Below are positions 55,968 to 64,000 of a stretch of DNA of 64,000 nucleotides, piece by piece. The translations under genes were made by a program, and so were the position numbers. Below the pieces are notes generated by a model, which saw only the letters and a program-made list of their open reading frames with translations, did no database searches and had not been told where the DNA came from. Within the stretch, counting starts at the first letter, position 1, and every line of letters starts with the position of its first letter. The DNA is from Candidatus Saccharicenans sp. (GTDB lineage Bacteria > Acidobacteriota > Aminicenantia > Aminicenantales > Saccharicenantaceae). The stretch spans positions 1-64,000 of the forward strand of contig JASEIU010000005.1 in the NCBI GenBank assembly GCA_030017715.1, in the 5' to 3' direction.

Positions 55968-56636
55968 ATGCGGGCTGACGGTCCGGTCTGGTTGAATTCT
56001 GTCCCGGCGGCAGGTAACATTATTCTGAAAATGGATACAGGGCTCAAACTGGTAATTTTCGACCTGGACGGGACGATAGTTGAAAACAGCTATGACTGGC
56101 CGGCCATAAAGAGGGAGCTGGGAATTCAGGGTGGCTCTATCCTGGCTTACCTGGACAGCCTGACAGAACCCGAAAGGTCCATAAAGTACGCGCTTCTCCA
56201 GAAGTTTGAAAAGGAACAGACCGAAAATTCTGTTCTGAAAGAAGGGGTCAGGGAATTTCTGGACTGGCTAACCGCGGCCGGGGTAAAGATCGCTCTGGTC
56301 ACCAATAACAGCCTGGAAAATACCGGACATCTGCTGGAAAAATTTAACCTGGACTTTAACCTGGTTCTGACTCGCGAAAGCGGTCTGCATAAACCGGCCG
56401 GAACTCCTTTTCTGAAGGTTATGGAATATTTCGGAGCTAAGGCCGATGAAACGGCGGTGGTGGGCGATACCAATTATGATTTCCTGGCGGCCAGAGAAGC
56501 CGGGATAAAGAGAGTTTTTATACTGCAAAGCAAAATGACCCCGGCCGACCTGGAGGGCGCAGAAATAGTGGACAGGTTTGAACAGATTAAAAATAAACTG
56601 GCCGGAAATTATCCGGCACCTCAGACGGGCGAATGA
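55968..56636 (+). CDS. HAD-superfamily phosphatase (phosphoglycolate phosphatase-like)
   Basis: A HAD hydrolase of up to 222 residues. The nucleophile Asp is in VIFDLDGTIVENS, motif II is ALVTNNS, motif III Lys is in LHKPAGTPF and motif IV is VVGDTNYDFLAA. A small alpha-helical cap lies between motifs I and II, as in Gph-type phosphatases. It probably clears phosphoglycolate or another small phosphate ester. The start is ambiguous: 55968 has GGGAG four bases upstream, while the ATG at 56031 (201 residues) lacks a site but gives a more typical N-terminus. Confidence 0.85.
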   Translation: MRADGPVWLNSVPAAGNIILKMDTGLKLVIFDLDGTIVENSYDWPAIKRELGIQGGSILAYLDSLTEPERSIKYALLQKFEKEQTENSVLKEGVREFLDWLTAAGVKIALVTNNSLENTGHLLEKFNLDFNLVLTRESGLHKPAGTPFLKVMEYFGAKADETAVVGDTNYDFLAAREAGIKRVFILQSKMTPADLEGAEIVDRFEQIKNKLAGNYPAPQTGE

Positions 56637-56870
56637 GATGGCCGGCCGAATTTACCGGCCAGACGGCCACCGGCCGGACGGATTTTCCCGCCTGTTCCGT
56701 GTCGGTAAAGCGGTGCAGAAGATATTATTATCAAAACTAAGGAATTCTGACGCCGGGCCCGCAAGAACACAACGGGAGATAATCTAGGCCGGAAAAATTT
56801 TTTACCCGCCATTTAGAGCGGTTGAAACGCTCATAAATCCTGCTCCGATTGCCTTTTTATCCGACAGAAC

Positions 56871-58565
56871 TTATTTTTCGTTTTGTTCGTAAACGACCTG
56901 GCCGCCGACTATGGTATAAGCTATCGGAGCAGTCAGAATTTCCTTCGGTTCGAGACTGAAAATGTCTCGTCCAAAAACTGTCAGGTCGGCCAGTTTGCCC
57001 GGTTCCAGGGTTCCTTTCAGGTTTTCTTCGAAGGAAGCATAGGCGGAACCCCAGGTGAAGTATCTGATGGCTTCGGCCAGGGTAAGATTCTGTTCCGGGA
57101 ACCAGCCGCCTTCCGGAAAATCAAACTCAATATTCTTTCTGGTCACGGCTGAGTACAGTCCCCGGCGCGGGTCGAGCGGTTCTACCGGCCAGTCCGACCC
57201 GAAGGCCAGGACGGCGCCGTTATCCAGCAGGGTCCTCCAGGCATAAGCATAGCGGGAACGCTCTTTTCCGACCCTGATTTCACAGAAGCGCATGTCGGTC
57301 GTGCAGTGGGTCGGCTGCATGGAAGCGATTACTCCCAGTTCCCTGAAGCGCGGGAAATCTTGCGGCTTAATAACCTGAGCATGCTCAATTCTGAAGCGAA
57401 GGTCTTTCTGGCCGTGCTTTTGCCGGGCGCGTTCCACCGCGTTCAACACCCAGTTGACCCCCTTATCTCCGATAGCATGGACTCCCACCTGAAAACCGTT
57501 GACATAGGCTTTTTCCAGCAACTCGTAAAAAGCCTCTTCCGGATATTGAGGCAGGCCCGACTTGGTCGGGTCGTCGGCAAATGGTTCGAACATCAGGGCG
57601 GTTCCGGACCCCAGGGTGCCGTCAATGAAAGCTTTAAGAAATCCCACTTTCAAATAGTCGTCTCCCTGACCCTGGCGCAGACCCATTTTCAGGTACTCCT
57701 CAATTCCCTCGATGGGCAGCCAGGCATAAACCCGGAGTGTCAGCCGTCCTTCGGCCTGGAGCTTCTTATAAATTTCCAGGTCGCGCAGCCCGGCGTCGGC
57801 GTGAACGCCGGTCAGGCCGAGCCGGCGGGCATGGTCGAGGGCCCGCAAAATATCCTCTTCGGGAGTGGATTTTACTGTGGACCTGATTTTGATCAGAGCC
57901 ATGGCCGATTCTTTCAGTATCCCGGTCGGCTCGCCCGTTTTGGGGTCGCGGACTATTTCTCCGCCGAAGGGGTCTCTGGTCTTTTTATCAATGCCGGAAA
58001 GCCTCAGGGCCAGGCTGTTGAGCCAGGCCGAGTGGCCGTCGACTCGCCTTATGACCACCGGGTTATCGGGTGCTACTTTATCCAGGTCATGCCTGGTGGG
58101 CCATCTCTGGCCCGGGAAAAGAGTATGGTCATATTCGCGACCGAAGACCGGGGTGCCGGGTGGCAACTCTTTTATTTTGTCAGCCACCATCTGCTGCACC
58201 TTTTCCACCGAATCAATGCCGCGGAAGCTGAGCTCAATCAGAGACCTTCCGCCCGATGAGAAATGGGTATGGGCGTCTATGAGTCCCGGGATGGCCACCC
58301 TGTCCTTCAGTTCGATGAGCCGGGTTTCCGGACCGATATATTTTTTAATTTCTTTTCTGGTTCCGGTGGCCAGGATTTTGCCGTCAGCTACAGCCAGGGC
58401 TTCCACCAGGGGCGGTGATTCCAGACCGGTAAAAATCTTTCCGGTTATGACCAGACTGGCCCTGGCAGCCGTCTTTGGCTGACAGCCGACCGAGGTCAAA
58501 GCGGCCAGGAAAATCGCTAAAAGCAAAACGGCAAAAGCAAATCTGGCTCTGGTTAATTTTCTCAT
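56871..58565 (-). CDS. Exported YtcJ-type amidohydrolase
   Basis: A 564-residue amidohydrolase (Amidohydro_3 family). An N-terminal lipoprotein signal (lipobox LTSVGC near residue 28) places it on the outer side of the inner membrane or on the outer membrane. The barrel has HxH in DAHTHFSSGG, a family-typical DGTLGSGTALMFEPF, VGVHAIGDKG and RIEHAQVI for the later metal or substrate ligands, and FGSDWPVEPLDPRRGLY. YtcJ-like members hydrolyse amides or amidated compounds; the exact substrate is unknown. CTGGAG start site; monocistronic. Confidence 0.9.
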   Translation of the reverse strand: MRKLTRARFAFAVLLLAIFLAALTSVGCQPKTAARASLVITGKIFTGLESPPLVEALAVADGKILATGTRKEIKKYIGPETRLIELKDRVAIPGLIDAHTHFSSGGRSLIELSFRGIDSVEKVQQMVADKIKELPPGTPVFGREYDHTLFPGQRWPTRHDLDKVAPDNPVVIRRVDGHSAWLNSLALRLSGIDKKTRDPFGGEIVRDPKTGEPTGILKESAMALIKIRSTVKSTPEEDILRALDHARRLGLTGVHADAGLRDLEIYKKLQAEGRLTLRVYAWLPIEGIEEYLKMGLRQGQGDDYLKVGFLKAFIDGTLGSGTALMFEPFADDPTKSGLPQYPEEAFYELLEKAYVNGFQVGVHAIGDKGVNWVLNAVERARQKHGQKDLRFRIEHAQVIKPQDFPRFRELGVIASMQPTHCTTDMRFCEIRVGKERSRYAYAWRTLLDNGAVLAFGSDWPVEPLDPRRGLYSAVTRKNIEFDFPEGGWFPEQNLTLAEAIRYFTWGSAYASFEENLKGTLEPGKLADLTVFGRDIFSLEPKEILTAPIAYTIVGGQVVYEQNEK

Positions 58566-58765
58566 CTTATACTCCAGTTAAAATTTTTCCTATGATAACA
58601 CATTAAATCGCCGGGAAGAAAAGTTTTCTGCCCTGAGATTGCGGCGTTTTTTCCGAGCCGGTTGTCGGGCCAGATTAAAACGATTTTAATTTCCGTTTGA
58701 AAATCTTTTTAAGCTGAAGGAAAATGATATATCATAATCAAAGTAAGTTCAGAAGGGAAAATGTG

Positions 58766-59917
58766 ATGACAGAACAAAAACTTCTTTTAATCCCCGGACC
58801 CAGCCCGGTGGTCGACCGGGTGCTTGAAGCTCTGGCTCAGCCGACAGTTTCCCATATCAGCCCGCAAATGGAGAGGGAACTCGGCGGCTCCCTGGAGAAT
58901 ATGAAAAAGATAGTGTTTACTTCCTCCGGGCAACCATTCATCATCGCCGGGGCCGGAACCCTGGCCATGGAGATTGCATTGCTTAACATCACCGCTGACT
59001 CGGACCGGGTGCTGGTTCTGTCTCAAGGGTATTTCGGCAACCGGATGGCTGAAATTTGCGAGGCCTTTGAAATCAAATTCCATCTGCAGCAGAGCCTGTG
59101 GGGCCGGGTGGTTACGGCTGAAGAGCTCAGGGCGGAATTGAAAAGACATAAGTATGAGGTTGTGGTTTGCACCCACGTGGACACGGCCACCGGGGCCTGC
59201 GCTCCCGTCCGGGAGTATGGGGAAGTCATATGCCAGGCGGCTCCGGAGGCCCTTTTTGTGGTGGACGGGGTTTGCGCCACCGGAGGCATCGAAGAACGGA
59301 TGGATGATTGGGGTATCGATGTTATCCTTACCGCCGCTCAGAAGTGTCTGGGAGCCCCGCCCGGATTGGCGATTAACGTGTTTTCCCAGCGGGCGCTGGA
59401 AAAGCGCCGCCGACTGCACCGGGTCAAGGCTTATTATGCCGATATCCTGCGCTGGCTGCCGGTTATGGAGAACCCCAATAAATATTTTTCCACCCCCGGC
59501 GTGAATGAAATCAGAGCTTTCTACGAGGCCACCCGAATCGTCCTGGAAGAAGGGCTGGAAAAAAGGTTCGAAAGGCATGACCGCTTTGCTTCCGTCATCC
59601 GCAGCGGCTTGAGCTCCCTGGGCTTTTCCATATTTACCGATGAAACCTGCCTGGCGGCTTCGCTGTCGGTGGTCCGCTACCCGGAAGGCCTGGACGATTT
59701 GAGTTTCAGGAGCCGGCTTTATGAGAACGGAGTGGTGGTGGCCGGGGGACTGGGCCCGGTGGCCGGTCAGGTCTTTCGTCTGGGCCACATGGGCAATCTG
59801 AGCAGGGAACAGATTATCTTTGCTTTTGACGCCATAGAAAAAACGCTCCTCAACCTGGGCTATGCCTTTGCCCTCGGGGATGGGGTGGAAACAGTTCGTT
59901 CCCTTCTGGTAAGATAA
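58766..59917 (+). CDS. Alanine-glyoxylate/serine-pyruvate type aminotransferase
   Basis: A 383-residue fold-type I aminotransferase of class V. N-terminal PGPSPVVDRVLEAL and SHISPQ are typical of AGXT/SPT enzymes. The cofactor Asp is in DGVCATGG and the PLP lysine in LTAAQKCLGAPPG. LGHMGNLSREQI is the C-terminal signature. Catalyses transamination between glyoxylate and alanine or serine; a 2-aminoethylphosphonate or phosphoserine type is less likely. The ATG at 58766 is chosen over 58724 because AAGGGA then has correct spacing and the length is normal. Confidence 0.9.
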   Translation: MTEQKLLLIPGPSPVVDRVLEALAQPTVSHISPQMERELGGSLENMKKIVFTSSGQPFIIAGAGTLAMEIALLNITADSDRVLVLSQGYFGNRMAEICEAFEIKFHLQQSLWGRVVTAEELRAELKRHKYEVVVCTHVDTATGACAPVREYGEVICQAAPEALFVVDGVCATGGIEERMDDWGIDVILTAAQKCLGAPPGLAINVFSQRALEKRRRLHRVKAYYADILRWLPVMENPNKYFSTPGVNEIRAFYEATRIVLEEGLEKRFERHDRFASVIRSGLSSLGFSIFTDETCLAASLSVVRYPEGLDDLSFRSRLYENGVVVAGGLGPVAGQVFRLGHMGNLSREQIIFAFDAIEKTLLNLGYAFALGDGVETVRSLLVR

Positions 59918-60009
59918 ATAAGATTACCGGATGTTATGTAGCGGAGCCCGGATTAACTGTCGGGATTTATTCAGGTCCGGCTCGCGGACAGATCAATTGA
60001 GGTTAGCTG

Positions 60010-61086
60010 ATGAAAAATGAAGTTTACTTTATAAGGGCCAGGCGTGAGGAAGCACCGGAAATAATCGCCAGAAAAGCCAGGGCTGTCTACCTGGCGCTTG
60101 GCTTGAACGAAAAGATTCAGCCAGAAGATTTCGTGGCCCTCAAAATTCATTTTGGAGAAAAAAACAACACCGGACATATTAAGCCCGGCTGGCTGGCCGG
60201 AATCATCGATGAGGTTCTGAAGAAAAGTCAGCGTGCTTTTCTGTCGGACAGCAACACCCTCTACGTGGGCAGCAGGTCCAATTCGGTGGACCACATCCGC
60301 CTGGCCTGGGAGCATGGTTTCACCCCGGAAGCGGTCAGGATCCCGATTATCATCGCCGACGGACTGGTCGGGCGGGAAAAATCAGAAGTCAGAGTCGAGG
60401 GGCAGAGAGTCAAGTCTTCTCGAATCGCCAGCGCTTTTCTGCATTCGGAGGTTATGCTCTGCCTCAGCCACGTCACCGGCCATGTCCAGAGCGGGGTGGG
60501 GGCGGCCATCAAGAATCTCGGCATGGGCTGCGCTTCCCGGGCCGGCAAGCTCGACCAGCATTCGGTTGTTCATCCCCGGGTGAATGCCAGGCAATGTCGG
60601 AACTGCGGGGTCTGTATCAGATACTGCCCGGCCGGAGCCATTATCCAGGCTGAAAGTTATGTGATGATTGACGATGAGAAATGCATCGGCTGCGGCGAAT
60701 GTCTGGTGGTCTGTAAATACGGCGCGGTCAAGATGAAGTGGGACGAGGATTCGCGCCGGCTGCAGGAAAAAATGGCCGAGTATGCCCTTTCGGTCAAGAA
60801 CCATTTCCAGGATAAAATCTGCTTCCTGAATTTCATCCTTCAGGTTACCAAAGACTGCGACTGCATGGCCAAGAACCAGCCGGCTATCGTCGAAGATGTG
60901 GGGATAGTCGGCTCTCTCGACCCGGTGGCGGTTGACCGGGCCTCGGTGGACCTGGTAATAAAGGCAGCCGGCGGCGATGCCTTCAAGAAGGGTTATAACA
61001 TCGACTGGTCGGTCCAGCTGGCTTATGGAGAAAAAATCGGCCTGGGCAGTCAGAAATACAGGCTGGTGGAGTTGAAAGAATTCTGA
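60010..61086 (+). CDS. DUF362 protein with two 4Fe-4S clusters
   Basis: A 358-residue protein. The N-terminal DUF362 domain has FVALKIHFGEKNNTG and FLSDSNTLYVGSR, and CLSHVTGHVQSGVGAAIKNLGMG in the middle. A ferredoxin insert carries two CxxCxxCxxxC motifs, RNCGVCIRYCPAGAI and IGCGECLVVCKYG. The C-terminal part resumes the domain (AIVEDVGIVGSLDPVAVDRA). Function unknown; such iron-sulfur DUF362 proteins are frequent in anaerobes. Located 92 bases after the aminotransferase, same direction. Confidence 0.9.
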   Translation: MKNEVYFIRARREEAPEIIARKARAVYLALGLNEKIQPEDFVALKIHFGEKNNTGHIKPGWLAGIIDEVLKKSQRAFLSDSNTLYVGSRSNSVDHIRLAWEHGFTPEAVRIPIIIADGLVGREKSEVRVEGQRVKSSRIASAFLHSEVMLCLSHVTGHVQSGVGAAIKNLGMGCASRAGKLDQHSVVHPRVNARQCRNCGVCIRYCPAGAIIQAESYVMIDDEKCIGCGECLVVCKYGAVKMKWDEDSRRLQEKMAEYALSVKNHFQDKICFLNFILQVTKDCDCMAKNQPAIVEDVGIVGSLDPVAVDRASVDLVIKAAGGDAFKKGYNIDWSVQLAYGEKIGLGSQKYRLVELKEF

Positions 61087-61711
61087 GCGGAAGTATTTTC
61101 CAGACACAGTGCCGGCAGTTTCGCCGGGCAGACAAAAGGTTTAAGGCACGCTAATAAAGGTTTATTGCCCGGGGTTGATGGTCATTATTCTGGACAATAA
61201 TTCGGTTTTAATTGTTCAGCCGGCAGAATCGGCTTCTGACATCAGTTCTTGAATTTAGAGCCATCATATTATGTTTTTCCACGATTGAAGAGACATGCGG
61301 CTGCAGTAAGACAGAATAATATCGAGCGGCCTTAAGAATCAGAAAATGATCCCGAGAAAATATCATATGTCTCTCTTTTTTTGGGGAGTCGGTCGATCTT
61401 TTGGGACGACGACTTCCCCGTGGTATGAGACTATAGGGCCGGGCCATGGCACCGGAACCGTTCCTTGCCTCAGGAAACAGTTTGTGTCGATTCCGCCGCA
61501 GGTCGGCTGGTTGGTGGCGCCATCTCCGTTATGAGGGCGAATCTGCCTCCCGGGTTTGATATGCGCCGAAATATTTTGTCGTCGACCGGAGGGCGAAAAT
61601 TCTCCGGACGTTGGAACAGTGCGATTAAAATAAGTGTCATTAAATAAGATACCGACTTGTTGAATTAAGCCGAAAATAGAAGGTCAAGCTTTCTCAGGGG
61701 AATAGAATCCG
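61087..61711. other. Non-coding spacer
   Basis: 625 bases with no gene I can support. Short frames at 61346-61534 and 61465-61647 show no family resemblance or ribosome sites. No copy of either repeat family, no tRNA and no clear terminator. It may hold decayed sequence beyond recognition. Confidence 0.5.
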
Positions 61712-62992
61712 CTAACGAAGCTTTCGCAGCCGGCCCTCAAACATGAAAATCGCCGCGGCGTAGATTAGAAAAATAGAGGCTGAAGCCAGGACCGGTAATT
61801 TTTCCCCCAGGTGGCTGGCCGCCGCGCCGATCCAGAGGGCGGCAAATGGCATCAGACCGAAAAAGACAGAGCTGTAAATGCTCATCACCCGGCCCCGGAT
61901 GTTTTCCGGTGTCTGAATCTGCACCAGAGCGTTGCAGAGGTTATAGATGATGATGACCCCCGTTCCCGAAATCAGCAGGAAGAGGAAGGAAAGAGGCAGG
62001 AGTTGCGTCAGGGCAAAGAGGATGATGGAAACCGGGTAGAAGAACATTCCCAGCGTCAAAAGCTTGCCCCGGGTGAGATGCTGGCTGAAGGAGGCGATAA
62101 ACAACGACCCGGTCAGAGCTCCAAGGCCGATGGCGGTTACCAGAAAGCCGTTAGTTCTGGCGTCGCCGTGGAGAATCTGCACCGCCCAGGCCGGCAACAG
62201 GGTGATGAAGGCCCGACCGAATAGGGTGGTGACGGCCACGGTCAGAACCAGGAGCCGGATGGTGCTGTGCTTGAGAACATAAACTATTCCTTCTTTCAAA
62301 TCCTCCAGGATTGAATTGTCCGCTGGCCGGGGGATAAACGGCCTGAGTTTCATCAGGGCCAGGGCCACGATGACGGCGATGAAGCTGACTCCGTTAATGG
62401 TAAAGCACCAGGCCGGACCAAGTGCCGCATAGATGATTCCGGCGGCGGCCGGGCCGAGAGCCTGAGCGATGTTGAACATGGCCGAGTTCAGGGCGATAGC
62501 ATTGGTCAGAGCCTCGGGCTCGATCATTTCCATGACGAAAGCCTGACGGGCGGGGGCGTCGAAAGCATTGACTATTCCGGCAGCAAAAGCCAGAACGATA
62601 ATCTGCCAGGGCTGAACCAGGCGGAAAAAAACCAGAGCGGCCAGCATGAAGGCCAGCAACATCATCGACGCTTGAGTCAGGATAAGGATTCGTCGGCGGG
62701 GGATGCGGTCGGCCACCACTCCTCCATACAGCATAAAGAACCAGGTGGGCAAACCGGCGGCAAACCCGGCATAGCCCAGGTAGGCGGGAGAATGGGTCAG
62801 TTCGTAAATGAGGAAGGCCTGAGCGGTCATCTGCATCCAGGAACCCAGGACGGAAATCAGTTGCCCCCCGAACCAGAGGCGATAGTTGGGATATCTAAGG
62901 GCGTAAAAAGTCTGTCGCCAGGAAAATTTTTTGCCGAGGGCCAGAATTCTTGGAAGGATCTGGGGGGGAGTGTTATTAATTTCCTGGTCCAT
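61712..62992 (-). CDS. MFS transporter, EntS/MFS_3-like exporter
   Basis: A 426-residue inner-membrane protein with twelve predicted helices and the MFS_3 pattern: AYLGYAGFAAGLPTWFFMLYGGVVADRIPRR for the loop 2-3 motif, AGIVNAFDAPARQAFVMEM in the middle and NIRGRVMSIYSS near loop 10. Members export siderophores (EntS) or drugs. No siderophore synthesis gene is near. The first 40 residues are cytoplasmic and slightly longer than usual. No clear ribosome site at the ATG. Confidence 0.88.
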   Translation of the reverse strand: MDQEINNTPPQILPRILALGKKFSWRQTFYALRYPNYRLWFGGQLISVLGSWMQMTAQAFLIYELTHSPAYLGYAGFAAGLPTWFFMLYGGVVADRIPRRRILILTQASMMLLAFMLAALVFFRLVQPWQIIVLAFAAGIVNAFDAPARQAFVMEMIEPEALTNAIALNSAMFNIAQALGPAAAGIIYAALGPAWCFTINGVSFIAVIVALALMKLRPFIPRPADNSILEDLKEGIVYVLKHSTIRLLVLTVAVTTLFGRAFITLLPAWAVQILHGDARTNGFLVTAIGLGALTGSLFIASFSQHLTRGKLLTLGMFFYPVSIILFALTQLLPLSFLFLLISGTGVIIIYNLCNALVQIQTPENIRGRVMSIYSSVFFGLMPFAALWIGAAASHLGEKLPVLASASIFLIYAAAIFMFEGRLRKLR

Positions 62993-63612
62993 AAGAGTAT
63001 TTTCTATGTCCTCAATTCACGCTGAACAAAAATCTCCGGATAAACCGTCAATCTGCCGGTCTCTTGTTCCTATGGTAATTTATTCTTAACACAGCCAGCG
63101 AATCTTTTAAGCGGTCGCGAAATCCGGACCGGCTTCTGTCGCCAACGGCGCCTGGCTGTCGGTTCCGGGCTTTCCGGAAAAGCCGAAACAGGCCAAAAAA
63201 ATTAAGCCTAATTATACGCTTTAACCTTCTATGTTTCAATGAGATACCCGGCAGGTCCTGCTTTAATGGAATGTCCTGGGGGCCAATCTTAATTTTTATA
63301 ATTGTCTGCTTTTCAATTTTTGCTGACACAAGATAACCGGCAGAGGCGGAGCCGGCAGAGTAACCAGACTATTTTTTTTAATTGAAGGAAAATTAAGTTG
63401 GCCATTTAAGGAGGAGTTCGGTCAGCAAAGTTGCAAGATGAAAAATTTTCTCAGCCTGCCAGGTTCTGCTGACAATTGAACTCTGGTCGGCGGCGGGGAG
63501 AATAACCTTTCACCGTATTAATTGCGGCCTTAATTGAGAATTTATGTTAATCCGATAACTACAGCCGGATTTTGATTCATATCAGTAGAAGGCCAACACA
63601 GACAACGGGCAT
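62993..63612. other. Non-coding spacer
   Basis: 620 bases between two minus-strand genes with no supported feature. An open frame at 63048-63329 (minus) gives a basic, Arg/Lys-rich peptide with no family resemblance. A GC-rich imperfect stem GGGCTTTCCGGAAAAGCC near 63167-63184 is visible, with no clear role. Confidence 0.5.
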
Positions 63613-64000
63613 TCAACCGGACGTCAGACGCGCCAGCTCGGCTTCATAGACCACCAGGTCAGAATCGCTGAACAGCACAAATCTGATTTTTTTCACCTTT
63701 TTCAGCTCCGGAATCATTTCCAGAACCGTGCGCATGGCCACTGCGGTCGCTTGTTCTAAGGGATAGCGGAAATAACCGGTGGAAATGGCCGGGAAGGCGA
63801 TTGATTCAACGTCATTTTCTTCGGCCAGCCGGAACGAGTTTCGGTAGCAGTCGGCCAGGAGTTTCTCTTCCGGCTTGTCCACCCCGTAGACCGGCCCCAG
63901 GGTGTGGATCACGTATCTGTTGGGCAAATTGTGCCCGCCGGTAATAACCGCCTGGCCGGGCTCTATGGGAGCATACTTACGGCACTCTTCCTCCAGCCCG
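63613..64000 (-). CDS. Macro-domain ADP-ribose hydrolase, 5' end outside the window
   Basis: The C-terminal 128 residues of a macro-domain protein continue to the window edge, entering as EECRKYAPIEPGQAVITGGHNLP. Then come YVIHTLGPVYG, FPAISTGYFRYP (the ADP-ribose loop) and the final helix. This matches the YmdB/AF1521-type, which removes ADP-ribose or deacetylates O-acetyl-ADP-ribose. An internal TTG at 63927 could be mistaken for the start, but the homologous sequence clearly runs upstream of it. Partial gene. Confidence 0.88.
   Translation of the reverse strand, partial: GLEEECRKYAPIEPGQAVITGGHNLPNRYVIHTLGPVYGVDKPEEKLLADCYRNSFRLAEENDVESIAFPAISTGYFRYPLEQATAVAMRTVLEMIPELKKVKKIRFVLFSDSDLVVYEAELARLTSG

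Noticed and set aside
61346-61647. Two short overlapping frames in the spacer after the DUF362 gene
   Set aside because: No ribosome sites or similarity to known proteins.
63048-63329. 93-residue minus-strand frame
   Set aside because: Basic low-complexity peptide, no ribosome site and no family resemblance.

Overview
The window reads as chromosome of a Gram-negative, heterotrophic, probably fermentative bacterium from a poorly sampled lineage. Two TonB-dependent receptors, an outer-membrane-type barrel protein and many signal peptides or lipoboxes argue for an outer membrane. An indolepyruvate:ferredoxin oxidoreductase beside an ADP-forming acyl-CoA synthetase argues for amino-acid fermentation with substrate-level ATP. 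The mixture (GH2 glycosidase, M14 carboxypeptidase, penicillin acylase, TolB/TPR-type Ser/Thr kinase, archaeal-like asparagine synthetase) fits Aminicenantes/Acidobacteriota-type genomes. That placement is an inference from gene content only; no rRNA or tRNA gene is visible. There is no phage, IS element or CRISPR array.

Layout. 0-5 kb: iorA-iorB-acyl-CoA synthetase operon (aryl pyruvate to aryl-acetyl-CoA to acid plus ATP). 5-12 kb: REC/multi-PAS histidine kinase, a small barrel protein, a DUF6506-like protein, and a TonB receptor with an N-terminal regulatory-like domain. 12-19 kb: methyltransferase, secreted GH2 glycosidase, a Ser/Thr kinase with TPRs broken by a 2-bp insertion, an FmdB-type zinc ribbon protein and RmuC. 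19-31 kb: OFA-family MFS carrier, YggS, dNTPase, an ABC exporter pair, transketolase, GlcD-like flavoprotein, tandem-ACT protein, zinc peptidase. 30-37 kb: second TonB receptor, M14 peptidase, a secreted unknown, a long-form SRP RNA and a penicillin-binding-like serine hydrolase. 38-40 kb: an asparagine synthetase of the AsnRS-paralogue (archaeal) type behind what looks like an Asn-codon attenuator, then a decayed ABC ATPase. 40-50 kb: HOGA-like aldolase, zincin, CobO, threonine dehydratase, a substrate-binding lipoprotein overlapping a penicillin acylase, ThiD, acylphosphatase and a NIF3 protein. 50-64 kb: flavodoxin, a 1308-residue NtrY-like kinase with a DUF4783-like partner, HAD phosphatase, secreted amidohydrolase, glyoxylate-type aminotransferase, DUF362 ferredoxin protein, MFS exporter and a macro-domain protein cut by the window edge.

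The most interesting signal is at 38.0-38.25 kb. A good promoter is followed by a short reading frame ending in a run with five Asn codons. The last Asn codon abuts a perfect 9-bp hairpin whose loop holds the stop codon, 83 bases before the asparagine synthetase start. This is the architecture of ribosome-mediated attenuation sensing asparagine.

Two dispersed non-coding repeat families were found by comparing intergenic regions. Family 1 is a GC-rich hairpin element of about 105-110 bp, six copies, mostly between divergent genes. Family 2 is an AT-richer element of about 150 bp, two fuller copies and two fragments. Strong promoters with TATAAT-like boxes, several with an extended TGC, precede the SRP RNA, transketolase, ABC exporter and asparagine synthetase genes.
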